Shown here one piece after another: positions 8,741 through 18,650 of a DNA stretch of 64,000 nt (positions are counted from its first letter, which is position 1; the number at the start of each line of letters is the position of its first letter). The notes beneath the pieces were generated by a model that was given only the letters and a program-made list of their open reading frames with translations, had not been told where the DNA came from and searched no databases. Location of the stretch: positions 109,534-173,533 of the forward strand of contig NZ_VOHP01000002.1 of NCBI RefSeq assembly GCF_007859205.1, given 5' to 3'. Source of the stretch: Streptococcus sp. sy004 (GTDB taxonomy: Bacteria; Bacillota; Bacilli; Lactobacillales; Streptococcaceae). The position numbers and the translations under genes were made by a program.

Positions 8741-10717
8741 ATGTCTAACTTATCAGTTAATGCCATCCGCTTTTTAGGAGTTGATGCGATTGAAAAATCA
8801 AAATCAGGTCACCCAGGTGTTGTCATGGGGGCAGCTCCAATGGCTTATAGTCTTTATACTAAGCATTTACGTGTCACACCAAATCAACCAGATTGGGCTA
8901 ACCGTGATCGCTTTGTCCTATCAGCAGGTCATGGATCAATGTTGCTTTATGCCCTCTTGCACCTATCAGGTTATCAAGACGTTAGTATGGAAGAAATTAA
9001 AAACTTCCGTCAATGGAATTCAAAAACACCTGGTCATCCAGAATTTGGTCATACCCAAGGTGTGGATGCCACAACAGGACCATTGGGTCAAGGTATTGCA
9101 ACAGCTGTCGGTATGGCTCAAGCTGAGCGTTTCCTTGCTGCAAAATATAATAAAGAAGGTTACCCAATCTTTGACCACTACACTTATGTTATCTGTGGTG
9201 ACGGAGATTTGATGGAGGGGGTATCAGCAGAAGCAGCTTCTTATGCTGGTAAACAAAACCTTGACAAGTTGGTTGTCCTTTATGATTCAAATGACATCTG
9301 TTTGGATGGAGAAACAAAAGATGCCTTTTCTGAAAATATCCGTGCTCGCTATGAGGCTTATGGCTGGCATACAAGTTTAGTTGAAGATGGCAATGATTTG
9401 GCAGCTATTTCAAAAGCCCTTGAAGAAGCTAAGGCAACTAAAAAACCAAGCTTGATTGAAGTAAAAACCGTTATCGGTTTTGGTTCACCAAACAAACAAG
9501 GAACGAACGGTGTCCATGGTGCCCCACTTGGTGAAGAAGAAACAAAAGCAACTCGTCAAGCTCTTGGATGGGATTATGCCCCATTTGAAGTTCCAGCAGA
9601 AGTTTATGCTGATTTCAAAGAACAAGTGGCAGATCGTGGTCAAGCAGCCTATGACACTTGGGAAAAATTAGTCAACGACTATAAAATAGCTTATCCAGAA
9701 ATGGCAGCTGAGTTAACAGCCGTTTTAGCTAACGAACCAGTTGCTGAATTGACAGGAAAAGACTTCCCAGCTTATGAAGATGGTTTTTCACAAGCAACGC
9801 GTAATTCATCACAAGATGCCATCAATGCCGTAGCTAAGGTCTTGCCAAACTTCCTTGGTGGTTCAGCAGACTTGGCTCACTCTAACATGACTTACATCAA
9901 AGAAGATGGTTTGCAAGATGCTCAAAATCCACTTAACCGTAATATCCAATTTGGTGTGCGTGAGTTTGCTATGGGGACTGTCCTAAACGGTATGGCACTT
10001 CATGGCGGTGTTCGTGTCTTTGGTGGAACATTCTTCGTCTTTTCAGACTATGTTAAGGCAGCAATGCGTCTATCAGCCCTTCAAGGTTTACCAGTAACTT
10101 ATGTCTTTACTCATGATTCGATTGCCGTTGGTGAAGATGGGCCAACTCACGAGCCAATCGAACATTTAGCAGCCCTTCGTGCTTTGCCAAACTTGACTGT
10201 TCTTCGTCCAGCAGATGCGCGTGAAACACAAGCGGCTTGGCATTATGCTTTAACCAGTAAGACCACACCAACTGCCCTTGTTTTAACACGTCAAAATCTA
10301 GAAGTTGAAGCAGGCAGTCAATTCAATGAAGTAGCTAAGGGTGCTTATGTAACTTATGAAACATCGAGTGATTTTGATACCATTCTTTTGGCATCTGGTT
10401 CAGAAGTTAACCTAGCTGTTAAAGTGGCTAAGGAACTTGAAAAATCAGGTACTAAGGTTCGTGTGGTTTCAGTACCATCAACTGACTTGTTCGACCAACA
10501 ATCAGCAGAATACAAAGAAAGTATCTTGCCAAGTCAAGTGCGTCGTCGTGTTGCGATTGAGATGGCAGCAAGCCAAAGCTGGTATAAATATGTTGGCTTA
10601 GATGGAGCAGTTCTTGGTATTGATCAATTTGGTGCGTCAGCTCCAGCTAATAAAGTGATCGAAGAATATGGCTTCACTGTGGAAAAAGTTGTTGAACTTG
10701 TTAATAACTTGAAATAA
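8741..10717 (+). CDS. tkt: Transketolase
   Basis: A 658-residue thiamine-diphosphate enzyme that exchanges two-carbon units between pentose and triose/hexose phosphates. The cofactor-binding motif begins [24 protein letters not shown] lies near the N-terminus, and the donor histidine segment [19 protein letters not shown] is in the second domain. Length is normal. It lies directly behind the ascorbate genes. UlaF makes D-xylulose 5-phosphate, a transketolase substrate, so the placement is metabolically sensible, although it is separated by a terminator. Confidence 0.97.
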   Translation: MSNLSVNAIRFLGVDAIEKSKSGHPGVVMGAAPMAYSLYTKHLRVTPNQPDWANRDRFVLSAGHGSMLLYALLHLSGYQDVSMEEIKNFRQWNSKTPGHPEFGHTQGVDATTGPLGQGIATAVGMAQAERFLAAKYNKEGYPIFDHYTYVICGDGDLMEGVSAEAASYAGKQNLDKLVVLYDSNDICLDGETKDAFSENIRARYEAYGWHTSLVEDGNDLAAISKALEEAKATKKPSLIEVKTVIGFGSPNKQGTNGVHGAPLGEEETKATRQALGWDYAPFEVPAEVYADFKEQVADRGQAAYDTWEKLVNDYKIAYPEMAAELTAVLANEPVAELTGKDFPAYEDGFSQATRNSSQDAINAVAKVLPNFLGGSADLAHSNMTYIKEDGLQDAQNPLNRNIQFGVREFAMGTVLNGMALHGGVRVFGGTFFVFSDYVKAAMRLSALQGLPVTYVFTHDSIAVGEDGPTHEPIEHLAALRALPNLTVLRPADARETQAAWHYALTSKTTPTALVLTRQNLEVEAGSQFNEVAKGAYVTYETSSDFDTILLASGSEVNLAVKVAKELEKSGTKVRVVSVPSTDLFDQQSAEYKESILPSQVRRRVAIEMAASQSWYKYVGLDGAVLGIDQFGASAPANKVIEEYGFTVEKVVELVNNLK

Positions 10718-10722
10718 GAGAC

Positions 10723-10756
10723 AAATAGAAGAAATCATTGATTTCTTCTATTTTTT
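10723..10756 (+). terminator. Terminator after tkt
   Basis: AATAGAAGAAAT and ATTTCTTCTATT pair around CATTG, followed by a T run. Confidence 0.85.
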
Positions 10757-10795
10757 ATCTACTTTTACGAAATAATAAAGTAGGAGGAACTCATC

Positions 10796-11023
10796 ATGAA
10801 ACAAGTAGAACAAGAGATTAAAGAGTTAACAGAAGTCAGCAAGGCATCAACTAATGTTTCAGCAGACTTGATTGCTAAGTTATGGTTTTCTCTAGCAACA
10901 ACTTTGTTGTTAATTTTTGCATGTTTATCCAATTTAACGCTAACCAGTGTATCTGGTATTTTGGTTTTGTTACTCATCTTGTGTCTATTTGTTCTTGGTT
11001 TTATTTTTCTTCAATTATCTTAA
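10796..11023 (+). CDS. Small two-helix membrane protein, function unknown
   Basis: A 75-residue protein. The first 30 residues are polar and helical (MKQVEQEIKELTEVSKAS). They are followed by two membrane segments, about residues 31-47 and 50-72, the second extremely leucine-rich. A perfect TAGGAGG site lies 8 bp before the ATG, so it is very likely translated. It stands alone between two terminators. I do not recognise the family. Confidence 0.7.
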   Translation: MKQVEQEIKELTEVSKASTNVSADLIAKLWFSLATTLLLIFACLSNLTLTSVSGILVLLLILCLFVLGFIFLQLS

Positions 11024-11028
11024 TCATC

Positions 11029-11066
11029 ACCTTGAAATCTGTAATAAAAGATTTCAAGGTCTTTTT
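11029..11066 (+). terminator. Terminator after the 75-residue membrane protein
   Basis: A perfect 12-bp stem (ACCTTGAAATCT and its complement) around an 8-base loop is followed by CTTTTT. Confidence 0.9.
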
Positions 11067-11115
11067 GTCAAGCTATGATATAATGGTAGAAAAAGTGACG
11101 AAGGGAAATGTCTAA

Positions 11116-11883
11116 ATGAAATTACAAACTTTGGGTTGTTGGGGTGGTTATCCTTATCAAGATGCTGGAACAACCAGTTATTTGTTGACCAGTCAAGATG
11201 GGTTTAATCTGCTAATTGATGCAGGTAGTCGAGCTGTGACAGAGTTGGAAAAAATTCTTAATCCCTTAGATCTAGATGCGGTGATTATTAGTCACTATCA
11301 TCCAGACCATATTGCAGACTTGGGTGTCTTGGGTCATTATCGTTTGCTTCATCCCCAAACCTCTCCGACCTTGTTGGTCTATGGTCATGATGAGGATGAA
11401 CATGAATTTGCCAAGTTAAACATGGGAACAGCCTTAAAAGGACAAGCCTATCAAGTTGATCGTGTCAATCAGATAGGCCCTTTTGAAATCAGTTTCATCA
11501 AGACGGTACATCCGGTGGTTTGTTATGCTATGTGTATTCGTGAAGTTGCAACTAATCAAGTCTTAGTTTTTACTGGTGACACAGGCTATTTTGAAGGCTT
11601 AGCAGAATTTACCAAAGATGCCGATTTGTTTTTGGCAGATGTGTATTTCTTTGAAGGTCGCGAAAATCACCCAGCTCATTTGACTAGTAAGGAAGCGGGG
11701 CAGATTGCCAAACAAGCTCAAGTGAAACGCTTAGTCTTGACCCATCTTCCTCAGTTTGCAGAAGAAGGCATTGATTCAGACAATCACTTAGAAGTCTTGC
11801 GTCAGCAAGCTCAGACCTATGCCGGACAGATTCCAGTGGACTTGGCTCAACCCAAACGTTCTTGGGAATTTGGAGAATTGTAA
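11116..11883 (+). CDS. Metallo-beta-lactamase-fold hydrolase (YhfI-like)
   Basis: A 255-residue cytoplasmic hydrolase of the RNase Z-like branch of the metallo-beta-lactamase superfamily. The metal motif HYHPDH covers residues 60-65, and later ligands sit in FTGDTGYF and LTHLPQ. Substrate is unknown; family relatives include phosphodiesterases. The stop codon overlaps the tadA start (TAATG), so the two are translationally coupled. Promoter TATAAT lies near 11078. Confidence 0.85.
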   Translation: MKLQTLGCWGGYPYQDAGTTSYLLTSQDGFNLLIDAGSRAVTELEKILNPLDLDAVIISHYHPDHIADLGVLGHYRLLHPQTSPTLLVYGHDEDEHEFAKLNMGTALKGQAYQVDRVNQIGPFEISFIKTVHPVVCYAMCIREVATNQVLVFTGDTGYFEGLAEFTKDADLFLADVYFFEGRENHPAHLTSKEAGQIAKQAQVKRLVLTHLPQFAEEGIDSDNHLEVLRQQAQTYAGQIPVDLAQPKRSWEFGEL

Positions 11884-12362
11884 TGACGTATTCGCAAGCT
11901 GAAAAAGAATACTTCATGACCCAAGCTCTGCTTGAAGCTGAAAAATCTCTTGCTAAAAATGAAATTCCTATTGGTTGTGTAATTGTGAAGGACGGTCAAA
12001 TTATCGGACGTGGTCACAATGCTCGTGAAGAGCTAGGACAGGCCATTATGCACGCTGAAATCATGGCCATTCAAGAAGCTAACCAAACTCTTGGAAATTG
12101 GCGTTTGTTGGATTGTACACTCTTTGTGACCATTGAACCTTGTATCATGTGCAGTGGAGCTATTGGTTTAGCTCGTCTGCCTGAAGTGGTTTATGGTGCA
12201 GCCAATCAAAAATTTGGAGCGGCGGGTAGTCTTTATGATATTTTGTCTGATAGCCGACTCAATCATCGTGTAGAAGTTGAATCAGGTCTAATGGCAGAAG
12301 CCTGTGCAGAGATCATGCAAACCTTTTTCCGCCAAAGACGACTTGAAAAAAAGCAAGGCTAG
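11883..12362 (+). CDS. tadA: tRNA adenosine(34) deaminase
   Basis: A 159-residue zinc deaminase that converts A34 to inosine in tRNA-Arg(ACG). Zinc and catalytic residues are visible: His57-Ala-Glu59 (HAE) and PCIMC at 86-90. I chose the ATG at 11883, which overlaps the stop of the preceding gene, because the in-frame start 21 bp earlier lies inside that gene and adds residues not typical of the family. It is followed by the SRP RNA gene, a common streptococcal arrangement. Confidence 0.95.
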   Translation: MTYSQAEKEYFMTQALLEAEKSLAKNEIPIGCVIVKDGQIIGRGHNAREELGQAIMHAEIMAIQEANQTLGNWRLLDCTLFVTIEPCIMCSGAIGLARLPEVVYGAANQKFGAAGSLYDILSDSRLNHRVEVESGLMAEACAEIMQTFFRQRRLEKKQG

Positions 12363-12365
12363 TTC

Positions 12366-12394
12366 TTGCCAAATAGCTCTCTTATTGATATAAT
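12366..12394 (+). promoter_or_regulatory. Strong promoter of the SRP RNA gene
   Basis: TTGCCA at 12366-12371 and TATAAT at 12389-12394 are separated by exactly 17 bp. Transcription would start near 12402, matching the predicted RNA end. Confidence 0.85.
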
Positions 12395-12401
12395 AAGAAA
12401 T

Positions 12402-12478
12402 GGAGCAACAACTGTGCGTGAAGCGGGTCAGGGGAGGAATCCAGCAGCCCTAAGCGATGTCGGTTGTGTGCTCTTTTT
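12402..12478 (+). ncRNA. ffs: Small cytoplasmic (4.5S) signal recognition particle RNA
   Basis: The conserved SRP domain IV hairpin is directly readable: GGTCAGGGGAGGAATCCAGC continuing AGCCCTAAGC, with the GGAA tetraloop and the asymmetric and symmetric loops that bind Ffh. The outer ends GAGCAACAAC and GTTGTGTGCTC pair to close the rod, and a five-T run follows. It is the short form without an Alu domain, as expected in streptococci. It partners Ffh and FtsY in membrane protein targeting. Confidence 0.95.
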
Positions 12479-12607
12479 ATTGTCTATGGATAAACAAGCC
12501 AGTTAGTCGATTACCTATGATGTTTTGTCTATCAAAGTTTTTCTAATTTTTAATGGTGAGATATGGTACAATAGATATAGTGAATGCGTTAACAGAGAGG
12601 GGTTTCA

Positions 12608-13225
12608 ATGAGAAAATTTTTACAAACCAGTTTATACGAGATTTCTTTTTATGTGGAGATTGTTATTTCTATTATCTTGGTCTTGGTTTTAATGTCCTTG
12701 ACCATGCGTCTGTTGGTTGGAGCAGTGGATCTTTGGACAGCAACTCAAACTATTGAAGATTATTTACAAACCTTTCTGACCCAAGCCATGACGATAGCAG
12801 TCGGTGTGGAGTTAATTAAAATGCTTTGTAAACACACGTCTGGCACGATTGTCGAAGTCTTGCTCTTTGCCGTTGCTAGACAGATTGTGGTATCTCATGG
12901 GACGGCACTTGATACGCTTTTAGGGGTTATTGCGATTGGTGCTCTTTTTGCCACGAGAAAATACCTCTTTACTAGTTTTGATGATTCCAATAATATCATC
13001 TTGCGTGGTAGCCAAAAGGTACAGATTGCTGGAATTTTGGCGCGGGTAAAGTTACCCAATAAAAAAGGGGAATTGTTACGTGATTTTATGGAACGCCATT
13101 TGGAAGAAGAGGATAAAAGTGTTGCAGTAGGCTCAACCATTTACATTAAAGATGTGGCCTTACGAGTTGACAGCATGCGTGGCGATCAGATTACTCGTGT
13201 AGAAATTATCAAATCATTATATTAG
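12608..13225 (+). CDS. PsiE-like membrane protein with soluble C-terminal domain
   Basis: A 205-residue protein. Four hydrophobic segments occupy residues about 12-36, 55-75, 80-97 and 100-118, in the arrangement of the PsiE family. The C-terminal 80 residues are soluble (LRGSQKVQIAGILARVKLP to the end), with a pattern that recalls transporter-associated regulatory domains. The function is not known; PsiE is phosphate-starvation-inducible in E. coli. It is a single gene with a GAGAGG site, ended by a terminator directly abutting the rlmB promoter. Confidence 0.6.
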   Translation: MRKFLQTSLYEISFYVEIVISIILVLVLMSLTMRLLVGAVDLWTATQTIEDYLQTFLTQAMTIAVGVELIKMLCKHTSGTIVEVLLFAVARQIVVSHGTALDTLLGVIAIGALFATRKYLFTSFDDSNNIILRGSQKVQIAGILARVKLPNKKGELLRDFMERHLEEEDKSVAVGSTIYIKDVALRVDSMRGDQITRVEIIKSLY

Positions 13226-13230
13226 TTAAA

Positions 13231-13252
13231 TAAGGGGTAAGCCCCTTTTTTT
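13231..13252 (+). terminator. Terminator after the PsiE-like gene
   Basis: AAGGGG and CCCCTT pair around TAAG, followed by TTTTT. Its T run ends two bases before the extended -10 of rlmB. Confidence 0.8.
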
Positions 13253-13253
13253 G

Positions 13254-13262
13254 TGGTATAAT
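13254..13262 (+). promoter_or_regulatory. Extended -10 promoter predicting a leaderless rlmB mRNA
   Basis: TGGTATAAT matches TGnTATAAT perfectly. The rlmB ATG begins at 13269, seven bases after the -10, exactly where transcription should start. There is no ribosome-binding site, because that space is promoter and terminator. Confidence 0.7.
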
Positions 13263-13268
13263 AAAGTC

Positions 13269-13997
13269 ATGACAAATGAAGATATCATCTATGGCGTACA
13301 TGCCGTTATTGAAAGTTTAGAAGCTGATTTAGGCAATAAACTTTATGTGCAAGAAGATTTGCGTGGAAAAAATGTCGATAAAATCAAATCCTTGGCTCGA
13401 GATAAAAAAGTTTCGATTTCTTGGACATCTAAAAAAGAGTTAAACGACATGACTCAAGGAGCAGTTCACCAAGGCTTTGTGCTTCGCGTGGCAGCTTTTC
13501 CTTATGCGTCGTTGGAAACCATTCTAGCCAAGTCAGAAGAAACAGACAATCCATTGATTCTCATCTTGGATGGCTTGACCGATCCCCATAATTTTGGTTC
13601 AATTTTACGAACAGCAGATGCGACCAATGTGACTGGTGTCATCATTCCCAAACATCGTGCCGTTGGTGTGACACCTGTAGTGGCTAAAACCTCAACAGGA
13701 GCAGTTGCCCACGTTCCTATTACCCGTGTGACCAATCTCAGTCGCACGATTGAGCAGCTCAAAGCACAAGGGTTTTGGATTTTTGGGACAGACATGTCAG
13801 GCACGCCGAGTCATCAATGGAATACTTCTGGCAAACTGGCTCTGATTATTGGTAATGAAGGTCGCGGTATGTCAGTCAATCTTAAAAAACAAGTAGATGA
13901 AATGATTACCATTCCCATGAAAGGCCATGTTCAAAGCTTGAATGCTAGTGTTGCGGCAGCCCTACTTATGTACGAAGTCTTTCGTAATCGTTTCTAG
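13269..13997 (+). CDS. rlmB: 23S rRNA (guanosine-2'-O-)-methyltransferase RlmB, SpoU family
   Basis: A 242-residue SPOUT-fold methyltransferase that methylates G2251 of 23S rRNA. An N-terminal substrate-binding domain (about 1-75) precedes the SpoU domain with its knot motifs: LDGLTDPHNFGSILRTADA, IIGNEGRGMS and the final IPMKGHVQSLNASVAAAL. An alternative TTG start 18 bp upstream lies inside the promoter and terminator, so ATG 13269 is preferred. The predicted transcript begins at or next to this ATG, making translation leaderless. Confidence 0.93.
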   Translation: MTNEDIIYGVHAVIESLEADLGNKLYVQEDLRGKNVDKIKSLARDKKVSISWTSKKELNDMTQGAVHQGFVLRVAAFPYASLETILAKSEETDNPLILILDGLTDPHNFGSILRTADATNVTGVIIPKHRAVGVTPVVAKTSTGAVAHVPITRVTNLSRTIEQLKAQGFWIFGTDMSGTPSHQWNTSGKLALIIGNEGRGMSVNLKKQVDEMITIPMKGHVQSLNASVAAALLMYEVFRNRF

Positions 13998-14050
13998 TTG
14001 AGAATAACAGAATCGTTCTATCAGATGATTTTTAACAAATTAGGCCATCA

Positions 14051-14084
14051 AAAAAACTAGAGTTCTTAGTGACTCTAGTTTTTA
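14051..14084. terminator. Bidirectional terminator between rlmB and the LPXTG protein gene
   Basis: AAAAACTAGAGT and ACTCTAGTTTTT form a perfect 12-bp stem around an 8-base loop, with A and T runs on both sides. It serves the convergent genes on both strands. Confidence 0.88.
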
Positions 14085-14090
14085 TTTTGT

Positions 14091-16439
14091 CTAATCAGTG
14101 TTAAACTGATTTTTTGTTTTTCTAGCTTTCATAAATCCCAACAGACCAAGTCCTAGGAATGTAAGTAGCTTACTGTCTCGACTGGCTGTTTTTGGAAGTT
14201 CCCTTCTTTCAGCTTGAGAGACAGTGGCTTGCTTTAAGTCAGTCGTAGCACTTGGCTGACTGCTATCAACTGTCATAGCTTGATTGACCTTAGCTACTAA
14301 CTTAGCGTAGTCTTTAGGGTCACGCTGAGCTAAGTGGTTGGGATTAGCTACAGTTTCTTTGTTAATGTTGCTAGTATTCTCTTTGTCAGCAGATTCTTTG
14401 CTAGTGTTGCTAGTATTCTCTTTGTCAGCAGATTCTTCGTTAGTGTTGCTAGTATTCTCTTTGTCAGCAGATTCTTCGTTAGTGTTGCTAGTATTCTCTT
14501 TGTCAGCAGATTCTTCGTTAGTGTTGCTAGCATTATCTTTGTCTGCAATTTCCTCGGTGATTATAGCAGGTTGATTTTCAGTGTTTTTATTATTTTCTGC
14601 TATAGTTTCTGCTTTTTCTAAAGCCAACTGAGCCTGTTTTTGTTGTTCTTTAGCTTGGTTGAGGTTTTTTTGGATAGAATTTAATTCTTGAAGTTTAGAA
14701 TTATATTGTTGACTGCTCAAAGTTAAGCGTTCTTGTGCTTGACGATAGCTTTCCTCAAGTTCTTTAATGTTATCAAATTCTTTAATATTGTAGCTAGAAT
14801 TGACGCCATAACGTTCTTCATATTCTAAATAAATTTTCTCACTAAGTTCTTCTAATTTTTGGAGATAAGGTTCATATTGTTTAGCACCTTTAAGTCTATA
14901 AAATTCATTTTCATAGACACTAATTTCTTCGTTAAGGTTTTTTAATTGTTCTCTCAATTCGTATCTTTGATCAAATAGACTTTTATAGTAATCATAGTTA
15001 GGTTCATCAGAGGAGAAGCGACTAGGTATTTGTTTAGTTAGTTGATCGATTTGTTCGGCTAGAGTCAGTCTTTCGTCTCTAAGGCGAATATAGGTTTCAT
15101 TATTATAAACCTCTTGAGCTTTTTGTTCATTTGTCTCTTCAAGAGCACGATACTCTTTAGTTAGAGATACATACTCGTTACCATAAGTACCCAAGAATAA
15201 CGATTTTGAACCAGAAATTGCTGATAGAGTTGTATTAAGTATTTTGTTATTCCAAGCAACACTAATTCCTTGTGTGTCATTACGAATCAGACTTAAAGCA
15301 TGTCCGAATTCAGAACCTCCATCTTTTCTTTCTCCCCCATCATGAAGGAAGAATCCTTTTACAGCACTGTAAACCCAACTAAATAAAAATTCTTCGGTTA
15401 CTTTATCATTAACTATCCAAGCGTCATGACCAGGAGAAGAACTTAAATTTTCGTAGTAGTTCCAATGTCCCCCATTTTGAAATCCAAATTTTTCTGCTCC
15501 TGTATTGATACTTAATGTATGGTGGCCACCAGTTCTTTTATCCCATTCATCTCGATTGTTTTTATTTTCTAATGTTAGATTAGCATATCCATTAGAAACT
15601 ACATCAGCAAATCCCATTAAATTTTTATTGATTTGCATTTTTTGATCATCACCTAGTTGCTCATGGATGCTGTTGACTAGCTTGGCAAAGTAGAGATTGA
15701 GACGAATTTTTAGTTCATCAGGTAGATTATTCATATCATAAATGGCTTTATCTTCACTAATAAGGTATTGATAAGTGGGTTTTTCACCAAAAACAGTAAA
15801 TGGATTTTGCTCTTCACTGGAATCTTCGAGTGTATTTAGTTTATCAAATGCTTGTTTTATTTCAGGTTTATTAAGATTAATTAAATTAGAGTTAGTGGAA
15901 TCTCTAAGAATTTTGAAATTGTCTAGCCAGTCTTGGCTTAGTTTGATTTGACTAGGGTATTTATTATCATCTGTGCTGTTGAGAGCAGTTTGAGCAATTT
16001 CAAACTCTTTTTCAGCTTGTGTTTTGCTAGTGAGAGCCTTTGTTACTTGAGTTTGGTAGTCTTCGAGTTTTGTTTCTAAAATGTTAACAAGATCTGTGGC
16101 GTCAGTTAGGTTTGTTTGAGCTGTTGCAACAGCAGTTTCCTGCTCAACTGACTCAACTTGACTAGAAATAGTTTCAGCTTCAAGTAGCTGCTCGGAGATA
16201 TTGTCTGAGGAGCTAGAACTTAATTCGGTTGATTTTCCGTTAGAATTAGTCATTTGTTCGACAGTTGTTGAGGTTTGTTCTGTAGCAATCGAGGTGTTTT
16301 CTGAGAGTATTTCATTTGTGGTTGATGTACTGGTATCTAGTGCTTCATCGGCATATACAGTATTAGTTAGAGCAAGACTGAGACTAGCTAAAGCACTGGT
16401 AGCGATAAGGGTTTTGGCTGATTTAAGTTGTTTGGTCAT
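14091..16439 (-). CDS. LPXTG-anchored SEC10/PgrA-type surface protein
   Basis: A 782-residue cell-wall protein. A signal peptide occupies about residues 1-30 (LIATSALASLSLALTNTVYA, then DEA). A coiled coil (about 95-150) is followed by a central globular SCP/CAP-like region (about 200-420) with conserved GGHWNYYEN and SEFGHALSLI. A second coiled coil covers about 430-620. Acidic 13-residue repeats follow, then the sortase motif LPKTA at 748-752, a hydrophobic stretch and a positively charged tail. It is homologous to the surface exclusion proteins of enterococcal conjugative plasmids (PrgA/Sec10); in chromosomes the role is unclear, possibly adhesion or mating control. The ATG follows AAAGGAG. 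Confidence 0.9.
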   Translation of the reverse strand: MTKQLKSAKTLIATSALASLSLALTNTVYADEALDTSTSTTNEILSENTSIATEQTSTTVEQMTNSNGKSTELSSSSSDNISEQLLEAETISSQVESVEQETAVATAQTNLTDATDLVNILETKLEDYQTQVTKALTSKTQAEKEFEIAQTALNSTDDNKYPSQIKLSQDWLDNFKILRDSTNSNLINLNKPEIKQAFDKLNTLEDSSEEQNPFTVFGEKPTYQYLISEDKAIYDMNNLPDELKIRLNLYFAKLVNSIHEQLGDDQKMQINKNLMGFADVVSNGYANLTLENKNNRDEWDKRTGGHHTLSINTGAEKFGFQNGGHWNYYENLSSSPGHDAWIVNDKVTEEFLFSWVYSAVKGFFLHDGGERKDGGSEFGHALSLIRNDTQGISVAWNNKILNTTLSAISGSKSLFLGTYGNEYVSLTKEYRALEETNEQKAQEVYNNETYIRLRDERLTLAEQIDQLTKQIPSRFSSDEPNYDYYKSLFDQRYELREQLKNLNEEISVYENEFYRLKGAKQYEPYLQKLEELSEKIYLEYEERYGVNSSYNIKEFDNIKELEESYRQAQERLTLSSQQYNSKLQELNSIQKNLNQAKEQQKQAQLALEKAETIAENNKNTENQPAIITEEIADKDNASNTNEESADKENTSNTNEESADKENTSNTNEESADKENTSNTSKESADKENTSNINKETVANPNHLAQRDPKDYAKLVAKVNQAMTVDSSQPSATTDLKQATVSQAERRELPKTASRDSKLLTFLGLGLLGFMKARKTKNQFNTD
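14366..14560 (-). repeat. 39-bp tandem repeat inside the LPXTG protein gene
   Basis: Five units start at 14366, 14405, 14444, 14483 and 14522. The middle units are nearly identical, and the last is diverged. They encode the 13-residue acidic unit NTNEESADKENTS. The unit length is a multiple of three, so gain or loss of copies keeps the frame and changes stalk length near the wall anchor. Confidence 0.92.
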
Positions 16440-17097
16440 GATTTTTCTCCTTTTGTGTATCTATGTCGTACTGATTATAATGACGAGTAATGAGTAGATA
16501 GTAAACTTGTTTTCTAGTTCGTTTATCTACATCTAATCCACGGAAATGTTTAAAGAGCTTAATTACTATAAAAATCAATAATATAATTGGAGGAATAAGT
16601 ATAGAGACGGAAATAAATTGTTGAATAAACCTATCTTTTCCTATTTGTTCTTGTATGTCAGCAATAAGTTTAGAAGATAACATCGAAAAAATAGTTAAAT
16701 TTAAGATAGTTTCTACAATGGGCTTTAAAGAAGAACTACTACTTTCAACTAGTTCAATTTCCTTGATTAGTCCTTGACAGACTTCATCAGGTAGTTTTTG
16801 AATCGTTTTTTCAAACTCTATCTTATCGACCTTATCATAAAATCTTTCAGGAATTCCAAATATTTTTATCAAAGATATAATAATAGTTGTAATTAGAGCT
16901 GTAAGAGAAATATATTGATCGAACTCTTTACATGGTGAAAATTTAAACGAAGCGATTAGTGGACTTGATAAAAGAAATATTAAACTAATGATAGTTATAA
17001 CTTTTTCTTTATAAGATAAATTAGAGAATTTTGATGAGCTTTTAAATAAACCATTATAAAATGAACTCATCTGTTTATCCCACTTATATTTTGACAA
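16423..17097 (-). CDS. Membrane protein overlapping the LPXTG protein start, function unknown
   Basis: A 224-residue protein with about four membrane segments: residues 33-50, 64-82, about 125-145 and about 163-183. A charged loop (about 85-120) ends in a serine run, and the tail is basic. I chose a TTG start because AAGGAG sits 9 bases before it, whereas the first internal ATG (codon 10) has no such site. Its 3' end overlaps the LPXTG gene by 17 bp on the same strand, so the two are likely coupled. I do not recognise the family. Confidence 0.65.
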   Translation of the reverse strand: MSKYKWDKQMSSFYNGLFKSSSKFSNLSYKEKVITIISLIFLLSSPLIASFKFSPCKEFDQYISLTALITTIIISLIKIFGIPERFYDKVDKIEFEKTIQKLPDEVCQGLIKEIELVESSSSSLKPIVETILNLTIFSMLSSKLIADIQEQIGKDRFIQQFISVSILIPPIILLIFIVIKLFKHFRGLDVDKRTRKQVYYLLITRHYNQYDIDTQKEKNHDQTT

Positions 17098-17131
17098 AAT
17101 AGTTGTCTCCTTTCTTCTTCAAAAAATCGCT

Positions 17132-17194
17132 ATACCACTCTCCTGTCAAGTGGTATGGATGGTATTATAGCTGTTTACCAACGCCTATAATACC
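17132..17194 (-). promoter_or_regulatory. Two nested-style inverted repeats upstream of the membrane-protein/LPXTG pair
   Basis: ATACCACT/AGTGGTAT (17132-17139 and 17149-17156) and GGTATTATAG/CTATAATACC (17161-17170 and 17185-17194) are both perfect. The second contains TATAAT on each strand. On the minus strand the TATAAT at 17164-17169 can serve as the -10 of the membrane-protein gene. The first dyad then lies just downstream of the start, a natural operator position. The rest of 17195-17317 shows nothing I can name. Confidence 0.55.
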
Positions 17195-17321
17195 TATAAA
17201 CAAATAACCAGCCCTTACTCTCTCAAGAAGTTAAGACAGACGAAAGTTAGGGCAGGAGTAACAGACTTGCCCCGGCGTGAAAGCGTTTAGGCAACCGGTT
17301 AAGTATCTTGGCAACAAAAAA

Positions 17322-17355
17322 GACTAGAAGGGTAGTCTTCTAGTCAGTTTTTTCT
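17322..17355. terminator. Terminator for the flavoprotein gene
   Basis: GACTAGAAG and CTTCTAGTC pair around a 6-base loop, with A runs upstream and T runs downstream. It could function on both strands and ends the minus-strand gene that stops at 17357. Confidence 0.75.
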
Positions 17356-17356
17356 T

Positions 17357-18550
<1,194 letters not shown>

Positions 18551-18650
18551 TTACCATAAAGAAAGAGCAACCGCCATCTTTTGCAAAATTGACATAGACA
18601 GGCTCTTATGGTAGTATGAATAGTAAGAAAAGTGCAAGAAGAGGAAAAAA

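Noticed and set aside
14334..14621. Open plus-strand frames across the LPXTG gene repeats
   Set aside because: The 39-bp unit is a multiple of three and free of stops in several frames, so these frames are a by-product of the repeat. They have no ribosome-binding site or family likeness.
17276..17291. cre-like TGAAAGCGTTTA downstream of the flavoprotein gene
   Set aside because: The last two consensus positions are missing and it does not lie at any promoter I can place.
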